Source of the DNA: Williamsia sp.
Lineage (GTDB): Bacteria; Bacteroidota; Bacteroidia; Chitinophagales; Chitinophagaceae
Length of the DNA: 64,000 nt
NCBI GenBank assembly: GCA_015069695.1
Contig: JADCRZ010000028.1
Span: 1-64,000 of the forward strand
Direction: 5' to 3'
The notes below the pieces were generated by a model, which was given only the letters and a program-made list of their open reading frames with translations, was not told the origin of the DNA and searched no databases. The first letter of the stretch is position 1. Each line of letters begins with the position of its first letter. Positions 26,307 to 36,648 of this stretch are shown here, in pieces. The position numbers were made by a program, and so were the translations under genes.

Positions 26307-29300
26307 ATGAAAATTGCAATCCGCCCCTGTCCGGGGAGAACATTCCGCTGGCTCCCCTTGTTTCTTCTTTTTTTATTTCCCGGTTTATTAACGCTGCCTG
26401 CAAGGGCGCAGCAATCCGCTCAAACCGCTGCTCCTGTAAAAGGACTCGTCAGGGATGAAAACGGTACACCCATCTCTGCCGTTACCGTCAACATCAAAGA
26501 CAAGCCTGCTTCCGGCTCCAGCTCCAATGAAAACGGACAGTACCAGATAGACGCCCCTGTGAATGCTGTCCTCGTCTTTTCCAGTGTTGGCTATGTAACC
26601 CAGGAGATACAGGTCGGAACACAGCGTGTGGTAAACGTGACCCTGCTGCGGGATGTAAAGGGACTGGGCGAAGTAGTGGTAGTCGGATACGGAACCGTGA
26701 AAAAGAGTGACATCACCGGCTCTGTAACGGCCCTGCGCCGGGAAGATTTTAACCAGGGAGCGATTACTTCTGCCGATCAGCTCATAGCCGGGAAGGCCGC
26801 CGGGGTGCAGGTGGTCCAGAACAGTGCAGAACCCGGCGGCGGCATATCCGTCAACATCCGGGGTGCAGGCTCTATCAATGCGGATAACAGCCCGCTTTAT
26901 GTAATTGACGGACTGGCACTCGACAATTCCCCGGTGATCAATTCTTCCGGAACCAATTTCCTAGACAGCCGCGCTCCCCACAATCCCCTGAACTCGATCA
27001 ATCCCGCCGACATACAATCTATTGAAGTCCTCAAAGATGCTTCTGCCACCGCGATCTACGGAGCCAGGGGCGCCAATGGGGTGGTGCTGATCACGACGCG
27101 CAGCGGCGCCAAGGGAAAGCTGAAAGTAAATTATGATGCATATGCAGGCATCCAGAACGTAGCCCACAAAATCAGGCTGCTGAACCCGGCAGAGTACATG
27201 ACGGTCATGAACCAGATCATCGATGCCGGCGGCGGAACAGCCGCCCAGAAAGTAACCGGCATCAACAATGGCGGCACAGACTGGCTGGGTCAGGTGTACA
27301 ATCCCAATGCTCCCATACAGAACCACAACCTTTCTTTTTCGGGCGGCAGCGAAAACACGAGCTTCTTGGTTTCCCTGAATTACTTTGGCCAGGATGGCAT
27401 CCTGCTCAATTCCGATTACAGACGCATCGGTGCCCGCATCAACCTCGAGCACCGGGTCGCACAGAAATTCAAGATCGGCGTGAACATCAGCACCACCTAC
27501 GGACGGGACGGGCTCGTATCAAACGGCTTCGACCTGAACGAAAGGGCAGGGGTCATCTACGCAGCGATCAATTATGATCCGACACTTTCTGTAAGAGCAC
27601 CGAGTGGACGCTATACCTTGTCCAACGACCTGAACATCGACAATCCGCTGGCCATCGCCAACGGTAAAAAATCATTCTCCAATCTCTACCGCACCTTTGG
27701 TACGGTATACGGTGAATATTCCATCCTGCCGGAACTAACTGCTAAACTTAATCTGGGCGGCGATATTGTGAACCAGCGCAGGGATGCTTATGTAGACCGG
27801 AGCACCATAGAAGGGTTGGCTGCCGGCGGCATCGCCAGCATCCTCCAGGGCAGGAACAGCAATTACCTCGTAGAAGGCACGCTGAGCTACAACAAAACAT
27901 TTCAGATCCATTCTATCAACGCCGTTGCGGGTATGACGGGTCAGAAGTTTATGTTCGATGACGTGACCACCGAAGCAAGGGGCTTTCCTTCGGACGCGAC
28001 CAGGGCCGACAATCTCTCCCTGGGCAATCCCCTGTACTTTAAATCAACCAGCGGGCGCTCATCCAATTCCCTCCTGTCTTACCTGGGAAGAATCAATTAT
28101 ACCCTGCTCGACAAATACCTGCTGACCACTTCTTTCCGGATCGACGGATCTTCCCGGTTTGGTCCGAACCACAAATACGGTTACTTCCCTTCGCTGGCGC
28201 TGGGATGGAAATTGGACCAGGAAGATTTGCTGAAATCGATCGATGCCATAAGCAGCCTCAAGCTCCGGGCAAGCTGGGGTAAAACAGGTAACCAGGACAT
28301 TGGCAACTATCAATCCCTCGCCACCTTTGCAGCAGGCAACCAGGCTGTTTACAATGATGTGCAGGTATCAACCACCAGTCCGACCCGCATTGCCAATCCC
28401 AACATCAAATGGGAAGCATCCGAGCAGCTAGACCTGGGCGTTGATTTCGGCTTGTTTGGAAACCGGATCACCGGCAGCATCGACTGGTACACCAAGAACA
28501 CACGTGATATGCTGCTGAGCCTGCCCGTAGCCCGCGAAACCGGCTTTACTTCCATGCTCACCAACATCGGCAGTGTTAACAACAAGGGCGTTGATTTCTC
28601 GCTTTCTTCCCGCAATCTAACGGGCAAGCTCAGGTGGACAACCGACCTGACCCTGACCACCCTGAAGAACACGGTCAAAAACCTGGGCGGACTGCCCAAT
28701 ATCATCTCCGGCTCTGCCGGCTCAACCAGCCAGATCGGCATTACCCAGGTGGGTTCACCCATCAATTCATTCTATGGTTACGAGGTGATCGGCATCTGGC
28801 AGAAAACAGACGATTTCAGCCAAACGACTTCCACCACCAAACCCGGCAATTTCAAATTCAGGGATGTGAACGGCGACAAAGTCATCAACGCAAGCGATCG
28901 CGTCGTGCTTGGTAATTCCTTCCCCGACCTGATTTATTCCATGAGCAACAACTTCAGTTACAAAGGCGTGGGACTATACGTTTTTATTGAAGGCATCAAG
29001 GGAATCAGCATGCTGAACAACAACCTGGTGGATACTTATTTCCCGGCCAACCTCAAAAGAAACAGGCTGGCAGAACCCCTGCTGAACCGCTGGACAGAAA
29101 CCAATGCCTCCACCCAATATCCTTCCTTCGTAAATCCCTCTACACAGGGTGCACAGGCAGTTAACTCGGTTACCGTGGAAGACGCTTCTTATGTAAAGCT
29201 GAATACCGTGAAACTCAGTTACACCTTTACCACAAAGGGCCGTGGCATAAAGGGAGCTACCGTATACGTATCCGGACAAAACCTCTATACCATCACCAAG

Positions 29301-29414
29301 TATACAGGTTATGATCCCGCGCTCAATCCCAACGACGGGGCCAATTTCAGGATCGACTGGAATGCGTACCCGACTGCAAAAACCCTTTTACTGGGCGTAA
29401 GCCTCAATCTTTAA
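26307..29414 (+). CDS. SusC/RagA-family TonB-dependent outer membrane transporter
   Basis: A 1035 aa outer-membrane beta barrel. A signal peptide (to about residue 35, ending near ARAQQ) is followed by a CarboxypepD_reg-like domain (VKGLVRDENGTPISAVTV), the SusC-specific motif GLGEVVVVGYGTVKKSDITG, a plug domain with LYVIDGLALD and DASATAIYGARGANGVV, then the barrel. No STN domain precedes the plug, so it is not expected to answer to a FecR/sigma system. It starts a locus of SusC, SusD, FG-GAP protein, symporter and DapA-like enzyme on one strand. The cargo is probably a small acidic sugar derivative or peptide (inference). Confidence 0.95.
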   Translation: MKIAIRPCPGRTFRWLPLFLLFLFPGLLTLPARAQQSAQTAAPVKGLVRDENGTPISAVTVNIKDKPASGSSSNENGQYQIDAPVNAVLVFSSVGYVTQEIQVGTQRVVNVTLLRDVKGLGEVVVVGYGTVKKSDITGSVTALRREDFNQGAITSADQLIAGKAAGVQVVQNSAEPGGGISVNIRGAGSINADNSPLYVIDGLALDNSPVINSSGTNFLDSRAPHNPLNSINPADIQSIEVLKDASATAIYGARGANGVVLITTRSGAKGKLKVNYDAYAGIQNVAHKIRLLNPAEYMTVMNQIIDAGGGTAAQKVTGINNGGTDWLGQVYNPNAPIQNHNLSFSGGSENTSFLVSLNYFGQDGILLNSDYRRIGARINLEHRVAQKFKIGVNISTTYGRDGLVSNGFDLNERAGVIYAAINYDPTLSVRAPSGRYTLSNDLNIDNPLAIANGKKSFSNLYRTFGTVYGEYSILPELTAKLNLGGDIVNQRRDAYVDRSTIEGLAAGGIASILQGRNSNYLVEGTLSYNKTFQIHSINAVAGMTGQKFMFDDVTTEARGFPSDATRADNLSLGNPLYFKSTSGRSSNSLLSYLGRINYTLLDKYLLTTSFRIDGSSRFGPNHKYGYFPSLALGWKLDQEDLLKSIDAISSLKLRASWGKTGNQDIGNYQSLATFAAGNQAVYNDVQVSTTSPTRIANPNIKWEASEQLDLGVDFGLFGNRITGSIDWYTKNTRDMLLSLPVARETGFTSMLTNIGSVNNKGVDFSLSSRNLTGKLRWTTDLTLTTLKNTVKNLGGLPNIISGSAGSTSQIGITQVGSPINSFYGYEVIGIWQKTDDFSQTTSTTKPGNFKFRDVNGDKVINASDRVVLGNSFPDLIYSMSNNFSYKGVGLYVFIEGIKGISMLNNNLVDTYFPANLKRNRLAEPLLNRWTETNASTQYPSFVNPSTQGAQAVNSVTVEDASYVKLNTVKLSYTFTTKGRGIKGATVYVSGQNLYTITKYTGYDPALNPNDGANFRIDWNAYPTAKTLLLGVSLNL

Positions 29415-29424
29415 AATGCATTGT

Positions 29425-30891
29425 ATGAAATGGACTAGATCAATACTGGTTTGTATCCTGGTTTTTGGTTCCCTGCTGGGCTGCAAGAAATTTCTGGAAG
29501 AAGAAGCGTTTTCACAACTGGCCACCGAAAATTTTCTTGCTACCCAGGAAGGCATCGAGTCAACCCTGGCCGGGGCCTATGCTTCTGCTGCCAACATGCT
29601 CACAAACAATTCTATTTACACCCTCGGTCCGCAGGAATTTTCTACTGACATCATGTGGCAGTCTGGCGACAACGTGGAAAGCACCATCGCGCAGTACATC
29701 AATTTTACGCTTACACCGTCTACGGATTTCCTGACCACCAATTACGACCCGCCTTATCAAACGATCCGGAATGCCAATATCCTGCTTGAAAATATAGACA
29801 GGGTGGCCATCAGCGATCAGCAAAAAGAAGCCTACAAGGCTGAATGCCGCTTCCTGCGCGCCGTCAGTTATTATAAACTTTACTTTTTCTTCGGAACTGT
29901 TCCGCTCAGAAAAGCAACGACGGATGAACTCAATATGCCGCGTGCGACGGATGCCGAGATGAAAGCGTTTATCGAAAGCGAGCTGCTGGCCGTTGTGCCC
30001 ACTTTGCCGGCACCCGGCAAGGAAGCTGCCTATGGAAGGGCACACAGTGCGGCCGCGCAGGGTTTTCTGTGCAAATATTATCTGTATACCAAGCAATGGC
30101 AGAAAGCAGCGGACATGGCAAAAAAGATCATGGACCTGAATACATACAGCCTGTTTGCTACATACAAAGACCTGTTTAAAGTAGAGAATGAAAGAAACAA
30201 GGAATACATCTGGATCAGGCCCGCAAAAGCCAGTGCCGACCGGAGAACGGCCAATGGCTGGATGAATGTTTCTTTCCCGGCCAATTTCGCGAAGGAACCT
30301 ATATCCGGTCTTACCTTTTTGTCAACCTGGGTTAATTTCCCGAACGAGTTCCGCCTGCTGGATCCGTTTTACAATTCATTTGAAGCAGGCGATGCCCGCA
30401 AAGACCTGATCATTACAAGCTATATCGACAACACCGGCAAAACCATTTCCCTGCTCAACGACAACAACACCCGTTCTTTCAAATACTGGCCTGATCCGCA
30501 GGCCTCGGGCGCTTCACACGGCAATGATATTCCGGAGATCCGGTATGCCGACATCCTGCTGAGCCGGAGCGAAGCACTCAACGAGCTGAACGGACCCAAC
30601 CAGGAAGCAGTTGACCTGATCAACCAGGTAAGGACCCGCGCAAAGCTGAACCGGAAACTCCTGACTGATTTTCCAAGCAAAGAAAGCCTGCGCGACCATA
30701 TTCTGAAAGAAAGGGGATGGGAATTTTATTCAGAGGGCCACAGAAGGATGGACCTGATCAGGATGGACAAATACATCAGCTCTGCACAGGCCAGGGGTAA
30801 AACAAGTGCCCAGCCCTTTCACGTGCTGTTTCCCATTCCGCAGGTGGCCATCAATGCAAACCCCAAACTGGTGCAGAACCCGGGCTATTAA
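29425..30891 (+). CDS. SusD/RagB-family lipoprotein
   Basis: About 488 aa; the ATG at 29425 (MKWTRS) gives a clean lipoprotein signal ending in SLLGCKKF, although an ATG three codons earlier is possible. The mature protein has the SusD layout, with a helical TPR-like scaffold (YKAECRFLRAVSYYKLYFFFG) and the C-terminal RILKERGWEF-type segment (ILKERGWEFYSEGHRR). It caps the SusC barrel and binds the substrate at the cell surface. It begins 10 bases after the SusC stop. Confidence 0.94.
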   Translation: MKWTRSILVCILVFGSLLGCKKFLEEEAFSQLATENFLATQEGIESTLAGAYASAANMLTNNSIYTLGPQEFSTDIMWQSGDNVESTIAQYINFTLTPSTDFLTTNYDPPYQTIRNANILLENIDRVAISDQQKEAYKAECRFLRAVSYYKLYFFFGTVPLRKATTDELNMPRATDAEMKAFIESELLAVVPTLPAPGKEAAYGRAHSAAAQGFLCKYYLYTKQWQKAADMAKKIMDLNTYSLFATYKDLFKVENERNKEYIWIRPAKASADRRTANGWMNVSFPANFAKEPISGLTFLSTWVNFPNEFRLLDPFYNSFEAGDARKDLIITSYIDNTGKTISLLNDNNTRSFKYWPDPQASGASHGNDIPEIRYADILLSRSEALNELNGPNQEAVDLINQVRTRAKLNRKLLTDFPSKESLRDHILKERGWEFYSEGHRRMDLIRMDKYISSAQARGKTSAQPFHVLFPIPQVAINANPKLVQNPGY

Positions 30892-30929
30892 ATGGCGCTG
30901 TACATTATTACCACCCTACAAACTTTTTA

Positions 30930-32918
30930 ATGAGAAGTATCTGCTGCTTTGTTTTTTCTCTCTCCTTTCCATTTTTGTTGGCTGCACAGGCAGGTAAGCT
31001 GCCTGCTGCAAACCAGGCAGGAGAGCTCCGCATCGTGGAATACAACAATCCCGGTGCGGTGGTTGACCTGGGAGTGGGGCTTTGGGCCTGGCCTGTGCCC
31101 ATGGATTTTGACGGGGATGGTGATAAGGATCTGCTGGTATCCTGTCCGGACAAACCCTACAACGGACTTTATTTTTTTGAGAACAAGAGCGGTTCCAAAA
31201 CCCCTGTCTTTGCTGCGCCGGTCCGCCTGGGCCCTGCCCTGAAAGATGTGCAGGTCTCTTTTATGAACGGCCAGCCCCGGGTACTTGTTCCGGGTGCGGA
31301 GATCATGCAGTTTACAAAATCATTCGGCACAGAAAAAAAAGAGTTGTACCCGGTTGATTCTATCCTGAAGGATTTTAAAACCAAACCCCGGTTTGACCAG
31401 TGGAAGCTGACCGATTATGATGCGGATGGCGACGAAGATATCATTGTGGGGGTAGATGACTGGACCGACTACGGCTGGGACAATGCCTACAACAAGGCAG
31501 GGACCTGGACGAATGGTCCTCTTCACGGTTATGTATACCTGATAGAGAACCTGGGTGGCAAATATATAAACCGGGGCCGGTTAAAAGCCGGTGGTAAAAC
31601 CATTGATGTATATGGCGCGCCTTCTCCCAATATCGCCGACTTTGATGGCGATGGCGACCCTGACCTGATCTGCGGCGAGTTTCTGGACAGAATGACCTGG
31701 TTTGAAAATACAGGAACAAAAGAAAACCCCCGGTATGCAGCAGGCCGGTTTCTTGAAAATGGGGCAGGGCTGATCAAAATGGATCTTGAAATGATTGTGC
31801 CGGTAGCCATCGACTGGAATGGGGACGGGCATACAGACTTAGTTGTAGGAGATGAGGATGGCAGGGTAGCCTTGATAGAGAACACGGGAAAGGTTGTAAA
31901 CAAGATGCCTGTATTTGCTTCGCCGGTTTATTTTAAACAACAGGGGAGAGCGGTCAAATTCGGTGCGCTGGCTACGCCTGTCGGTGTAGACTGGGACGGT
32001 GACGGAGACCAGGACATCATCAGCGGCAACTCAGCCGGGTACATCGGCCTTATCGAAAACCTGGGCGGCTTTCCCGCAAAACTGGCGCCGCCCCGTTACC
32101 TTCAAAGCGATGGAAGGATCATCCGCATCCAGGCCGGTCCGAATGGATCTATCCAGGGACCTGCTGAAGCAAAATGGGGCTACACAACGCTTTCTGTAGC
32201 CGACTGGGATGGGGATGGACTGCTTGACCTGATTGTAAACTCGATCTGGGGAAAGGTGATCTGGTATAGGAACAAAGGAACCAAAACAAAGCCTGTACTC
32301 ACCGCGGGCGGCAACGTGCAGGTAGACTGGGGCGGATCGGCGCCCGCCAAACCGGAATGGATCTGGTGGACCCCGGAACCCCGCTCGCTGGCAACCCAGT
32401 GGCGCACCACCCCCGTTGCCATTGACTGGAACAGGGACGGACTGACCGACCTGGTGATGCTTGACACCGAAGGATACCTCAGTTTTTTTGAACGGACCAG
32501 AAAGGGGAATGAACTGCTGCTAAAACCCGCAAAAAGAATTTTCATGGCTTCTAACCAGGCTACTTTCAATGCCAATCATGCGGCTACAGACAGCACACCT
32601 GGCTTGCTCAGGTTGAACTCGGAAAAGTTTGGCAAGAGCGGCCGCCGCAAATTCAGCATCGCCGACTGGGACGGGGATGGTAAACCGGACCTCCTGGTAA
32701 ACAGCCTGAATGTCACAATCATGCAGAACGGCGGACTGAAAGACGGACAATGGGTTTTCACGAACGGCACACCCCTTTCAACAAAGGCCCTGGCCGGTCA
32801 TGATACCAGTCCGACAACCGTAGACTGGAACAGGGACGGCATCCCTGATCTGCTGGTTGGTGCCGAAGACGGGCATTTTTATTACCTGGCCAATCCGCGT
32901 GGAACCGGAAAACAATAA
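30930..32918 (+). CDS. Secreted FG-GAP/VCBS repeat protein
   Basis: A 662 aa protein with a signal peptide (to about residue 20, LLAAQAG). It carries about nine calcium-binding loops of the type DxDGDGDxD, for example DFDGDGDKDLLV, DYDADGDEDIIVG, DWNGDGHTDLVVG and DWDGDGKPDLLVN, which mark the blades of integrin-like beta propellers. Such proteins can bind carbohydrate or act as lyases, but no catalytic signature was seen. It lies between SusD and a sodium symporter, which makes it part of the same uptake locus, probably periplasmic or on the surface. Confidence 0.88.
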   Translation: MRSICCFVFSLSFPFLLAAQAGKLPAANQAGELRIVEYNNPGAVVDLGVGLWAWPVPMDFDGDGDKDLLVSCPDKPYNGLYFFENKSGSKTPVFAAPVRLGPALKDVQVSFMNGQPRVLVPGAEIMQFTKSFGTEKKELYPVDSILKDFKTKPRFDQWKLTDYDADGDEDIIVGVDDWTDYGWDNAYNKAGTWTNGPLHGYVYLIENLGGKYINRGRLKAGGKTIDVYGAPSPNIADFDGDGDPDLICGEFLDRMTWFENTGTKENPRYAAGRFLENGAGLIKMDLEMIVPVAIDWNGDGHTDLVVGDEDGRVALIENTGKVVNKMPVFASPVYFKQQGRAVKFGALATPVGVDWDGDGDQDIISGNSAGYIGLIENLGGFPAKLAPPRYLQSDGRIIRIQAGPNGSIQGPAEAKWGYTTLSVADWDGDGLLDLIVNSIWGKVIWYRNKGTKTKPVLTAGGNVQVDWGGSAPAKPEWIWWTPEPRSLATQWRTTPVAIDWNRDGLTDLVMLDTEGYLSFFERTRKGNELLLKPAKRIFMASNQATFNANHAATDSTPGLLRLNSEKFGKSGRRKFSIADWDGDGKPDLLVNSLNVTIMQNGGLKDGQWVFTNGTPLSTKALAGHDTSPTTVDWNRDGIPDLLVGAEDGHFYYLANPRGTGKQ

Positions 32919-32984
32919 CTTTATGCAAGGAATGCCTTCCTGTACCCGCCGTCCCCACGCCCGCCCTCACCAACACTGCGCTTT

Positions 32985-34562
32985 ATGAAGAATCTGCCGC
33001 TCATTGACCTTTCTATCATTTTTGCCTATTTGGCCGCAATGGTGCTGGTTGGAGTTTATTTTTCCCGTAAAAATAAAAATGCCGAGCAGTTCACCAAAGC
33101 ATCGGGAAAAGTACCGGGATGGGCGATCGGCCTTTCGATCTATGCGACCTTTCTGAGCAGCAATACCTTCCTGGGCGTGCCGGGCAAGGCTTTTGGAAGC
33201 AACTGGAATTCTTTTGTGTTCAGCCTTTCCATGCCGTTTGCAGCCTGGCTGGCATCCAGATACTTTGTGCCTTTTTACCGCAAAACCGGAACTGTTTCAG
33301 CCTATACCCACCTGGAACACCGCTTTGGGCCCTGGGCCCGGACCTATGCCGTGATCTGCTTCCTGCTTACACAGCTGGCCCGCATGGGCTCGGTCTTTTT
33401 TGGCATCGCACTCAGTCTGCAGGCCCTCACGGGTTTTCCCATGGCAGCCATCATGATCGTAACCGGGATCTGTATCATTGTGTATACAGTGATGGGCGGT
33501 ATGGAAGCGGTGATCTGGACCGAAGTGGTCCAAGGCATTATTAAAACAGGGGGTGCGTTGCTGATCATTTACCTGATTGTTGCCGATATGCCGGGCGGTA
33601 TAGCAAAGATTGCAGAAATCGGGAGCAGGGACGGAAAATTCAGCCTGGGAAGTTTTTCACCCGATTTTACTGAATCTACTTTTTGGGTCGTGCTTTTTTA
33701 TGGGTTCTTTATCAACCTGAACAATTTCGGCATGGACCAGAACTATGTCCAGCGTTATCATACTGCCGCCTCCACGAAGGAAGCGGCCCAATCGCTCTGG
33801 CTTTGCGTTTATATGTATGTGCCGGCGTCCCTTTTGTTTTTTGTAATTGGCTCGTGCCTCTATGCGTACTACCAGGTGCACCCCGAGCTCATTGAAGCGG
33901 TCAAGCTCCAGGTGGCTGGCCAACGGGTACCCGCCAGTGCTTCCCTGCAGCAGCTTTCAGCCGCAGCCGGTTCACTCCAGCCCGCTGAATACGGCGATAA
34001 GGTCATGCCGCATTTTATGGTAACCAAGATACCGACCGGTTTGGTCGGACTGATTGTTTCCGCGATCCTGTCTGCAGCAATGAGTACCATCAGCTCCGGG
34101 ATGAATGCTTCTGCCACCGTGTTCTCGGTAGATATTTACAAACGGTATTTCAGGCCCGACATCAACGAAAAACAAACACTGACCGTATTGTATGTTGCCA
34201 CCGTTGTTTTTGGTTTGCTGGCAATTGCAACCGGTGTGGCCATGATCGGGGTAAAAAGTGTACTCGATATATGGTGGGAATTGTCGGGCATATTTGCAGG
34301 CGGTATGCTGGGCTTGTTCCTGTTAGGGATCATCAGCCGGCGAAGCGGCAATCACGAAGCCCTGACGGCCACCCTGATCGGACTGGTGGTCATCTTGTGG
34401 ATGACATTATCCCGGTTTATTCCTGCCGGGTATGCATTTCTCCGCAGTCCGTTCGACAAGAATATGGTGATTGTAATTGGCACCCTGTCTATATTTCTGA
34501 CGGGTGTTCTTATTACAAAAAAACGAAGCAAAGCATATGAAAAAGGACCGGTGAAAGCCTGA
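32985..34562 (+). CDS. Sodium:solute symporter (SSS family)
   Basis: A 525 aa inner-membrane protein with about 13 hydrophobic helices. It starts LPLIDLSIIFAYLAAMVLVG and has the family segments SGKVPGWAIGLSIYATFLSS and YTVMGGMEAVIWTEVVQG. The sodium-site region SAAMSTISSGMNA is present near residue 370. SSS transporters take up sugars, sialic acids, amino acids or vitamins with Na+. Placed between a SusCD/FG-GAP unit and a DapA-like enzyme, it is likely to move the same substrate through the inner membrane. Confidence 0.93.
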   Translation: MKNLPLIDLSIIFAYLAAMVLVGVYFSRKNKNAEQFTKASGKVPGWAIGLSIYATFLSSNTFLGVPGKAFGSNWNSFVFSLSMPFAAWLASRYFVPFYRKTGTVSAYTHLEHRFGPWARTYAVICFLLTQLARMGSVFFGIALSLQALTGFPMAAIMIVTGICIIVYTVMGGMEAVIWTEVVQGIIKTGGALLIIYLIVADMPGGIAKIAEIGSRDGKFSLGSFSPDFTESTFWVVLFYGFFINLNNFGMDQNYVQRYHTAASTKEAAQSLWLCVYMYVPASLLFFVIGSCLYAYYQVHPELIEAVKLQVAGQRVPASASLQQLSAAAGSLQPAEYGDKVMPHFMVTKIPTGLVGLIVSAILSAAMSTISSGMNASATVFSVDIYKRYFRPDINEKQTLTVLYVATVVFGLLAIATGVAMIGVKSVLDIWWELSGIFAGGMLGLFLLGIISRRSGNHEALTATLIGLVVILWMTLSRFIPAGYAFLRSPFDKNMVIVIGTLSIFLTGVLITKKRSKAYEKGPVKA

Positions 34563-34651
34563 GGGATTGCAGCACGGGACCAGCCCAGGTATAACAAAGG
34601 CCGGAGAGACGAGCGCTTGCCAGATTTATTAGCCAATAAGTAACATGTGAT

Positions 34652-35584
34652 ATGAACCAGAAAGAAAAGGGATTTATCCCTGTGATGCTTACCCCATTCA
34701 AAGAAAATGGCGCCGTTGATTTTGACGGGCTGGATAACCTTACAGACCTCTATCTCGCCAGCGGAGCTTCAGGGCTGTTTGCCAACTGCCTTTCCAGCGA
34801 AATGTTTGAGCTTACGGAAAAAGAGCGTATGCAGACCATAGAACGGGTGGTTAAAAAGACAAATGGAGCCGTACCCGTAGTGGCGACTGGTACATTCGAT
34901 GGCAGTCCTGCGGAGCAGGCCCGGTTTATTAAAAGGGTCTATGAAGCCGGTTGTGATGCCGTTATTTTTATAACCGGCATACTGGCCAGGGAAACAGAAC
35001 CCGACGAGGTGCTGGCTGAACGCATCTACCGTCTTTTTGAGCTGACGCCTGGCATTCCCACCGGCGTCTACGAATGTCCGGTACCGTACAAAAGACTGCT
35101 TTCCCCCACGCTTCTCAAAACGCTGATCGATACGGGAAGGGTGGTATATCACAAAGATACCTCGCTTGACCTGCAGCAGGTAGCCCTGAAAGTAAAAGCC
35201 GGCGAAGGGCATCCGTTTGGCCTGTACGATGCTTATATGGTTCATGCAGTCAAATCGCTGCGGGCAGGAGCGGCCGGCCTTTCCTGCATACAGGGAAATT
35301 ATTTTCCGGAACTGATCGTGTGGCTGTGCAGGAACTACGACGATCCTGCCCAGAGCCGGGAAGTAGACAAGGTGCAGCAGTTTCTTACAGACAACATGGA
35401 TGTAATGCACGATGTATATCCGGCCTCATCCAAGATCTTTTTACAAAAACGCGGGATTGAGATCTCCCATTATACCCGCAGAGACGTTGGCGAACTTACT
35501 GCAGACAAGCTGAACAAGATTGATATACTGTACAAAGACTACGAAGAGCTGCAGCACGAACTGCAGATCCCTGCTGTTTATTAA
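34652..35584 (+). CDS. Dihydrodipicolinate synthase family aldolase/lyase
   Basis: A 310 aa TIM-barrel protein of the DapA superfamily. Signatures are GFIPVMLTPFKENGAVDFDG at the start, the ASGLFANCLSSEM segment in place of the usual GTTGE, and the Schiff-base Lys in VVYHKDTSLD. Genes of this type in uptake loci often cleave 2-keto-3-deoxy sugar acids or N-acetylneuraminate to pyruvate and an aldehyde or sugar. The non-standard GTTGE-equivalent argues against a housekeeping DapA. It is the last gene of the operon and stands 18 bases from the convergent AraC gene. Confidence 0.87.
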   Translation: MNQKEKGFIPVMLTPFKENGAVDFDGLDNLTDLYLASGASGLFANCLSSEMFELTEKERMQTIERVVKKTNGAVPVVATGTFDGSPAEQARFIKRVYEAGCDAVIFITGILARETEPDEVLAERIYRLFELTPGIPTGVYECPVPYKRLLSPTLLKTLIDTGRVVYHKDTSLDLQQVALKVKAGEGHPFGLYDAYMVHAVKSLRAGAAGLSCIQGNYFPELIVWLCRNYDDPAQSREVDKVQQFLTDNMDVMHDVYPASSKIFLQKRGIEISHYTRRDVGELTADKLNKIDILYKDYEELQHELQIPAVY

Positions 35585-35602
35585 GGGGAGGCAAGAAGAA
35601 AA

Positions 35603-36496
35603 TTAGTTTTTCAGGTATTTTCTCTTGTATCCTGACGGCGTCAGGCCGGTTACTTTTTTGAAGTGGCGGTAGAAGTTGGAGACGTTGTTGAAGCCGCATT
35701 CAAAACACACCATGTTGATAGGTACCCTGTCTTCCACCAGGAACCTGCAGGCCATGCTGATCCTGATCTCCACCAGGAAATCATAATAGGTTTTTCGGGT
35801 CAGCAGCTTGAAGTACCTGCAGAACGAAGTAACGCTCAGGTTGCTGAGGGAAGCGATTTCCTTCAAGGTGATGGGCTTGTTGTAATTGGATAGCGTGTGC
35901 GAATATATTTTGTTGAGGCGCATGGTTTCGGATTCGTTCGATTTGTAAAAAGCATGCGCCGAAGCAATGATGCTGTACTCTTCGGTTTCTGTGAGGATCT
36001 TGAAAATAGAAAGCAGCAAAATGAGCCGGTCGATATTGGTGGCATCTACGGCCGATAACATCAGCGCTGCTACCTGCTCGCGGGCCTTGCCTGAAAGAAG
36101 AATGCCCTTCTTAGCCTTTTCAAAGAGCCGGGGAATCAGGTAAGATTCAGGCATATTGAGCAGGTGACGGCCCAGGCACTCGGGAAGAAACTGGATAACA
36201 ACAGCCTGCACTTCCAATGCGGACCCCGGTGCAAAATATTCTTCCTTGCAACGCCATGTATGCGGCAGGTTCTCTCCCAGGAGAATGATTTCACCGGCGG
36301 AGAAATTGCTGACATTGTCGCCGATAAACCGCACGCCTTCCCCTTTGATAACATAGTGCAGCTCCAGCTCCGGATGGTAATGCCATATCTTGCCAAAATT
36401 CGGCTGCACGTCATGCCTCACGCTAAACGAACTCTGCTGCTGAACAGGAACCTTGTGAAAATGCGGCTTCATGATCCGGAAAAAATTGTCCGACAA
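35603..36496 (-). CDS. AraC-family transcriptional regulator with cupin sensor
   Basis: A 297 aa regulator. The N-terminal cupin part has the metal or ligand-binding HYHPELELHYVIKGEG and GEIILLGENLPHTW. The C-terminal region has two helix-turn-helix units, ITLKEIASLSNLSVTSFCRY and the downstream GFNNVSNFYRHFKKVTGLTP. It is convergent with the uptake locus, next to the DapA-like gene, and its own promoter faces the cysteine-leader operon. It is a likely activator of the uptake locus, with a small sugar derivative as ligand (inference). Confidence 0.92.
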   Translation of the reverse strand: MSDNFFRIMKPHFHKVPVQQQSSFSVRHDVQPNFGKIWHYHPELELHYVIKGEGVRFIGDNVSNFSAGEIILLGENLPHTWRCKEEYFAPGSALEVQAVVIQFLPECLGRHLLNMPESYLIPRLFEKAKKGILLSGKAREQVAALMLSAVDATNIDRLILLLSIFKILTETEEYSIIASAHAFYKSNESETMRLNKIYSHTLSNYNKPITLKEIASLSNLSVTSFCRYFKLLTRKTYYDFLVEIRISMACRFLVEDRVPINMVCFECGFNNVSNFYRHFKKVTGLTPSGYKRKYLKN

Positions 36497-36648
36497 TATA
36501 ATGATTTAACGGAACATCTTATCCCCTCCTGGGAGGGGCAGGAGCGGGTTCAGGCCAGAATGTGCCTGACAATTGTGGCTTAATGCAATGCCGCGCCCAC
36601 CCTTAAATCTTCTTATCTAATACCAAAAAGAAAATTTCTCAAATAAAA

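Noticed and set aside
32985-35584. Complete sialic acid catabolic (nan) operon
   Set aside because: Symporter and DapA-like enzyme would fit, but no epimerase, kinase, sialidase or NanA-specific motif is present.
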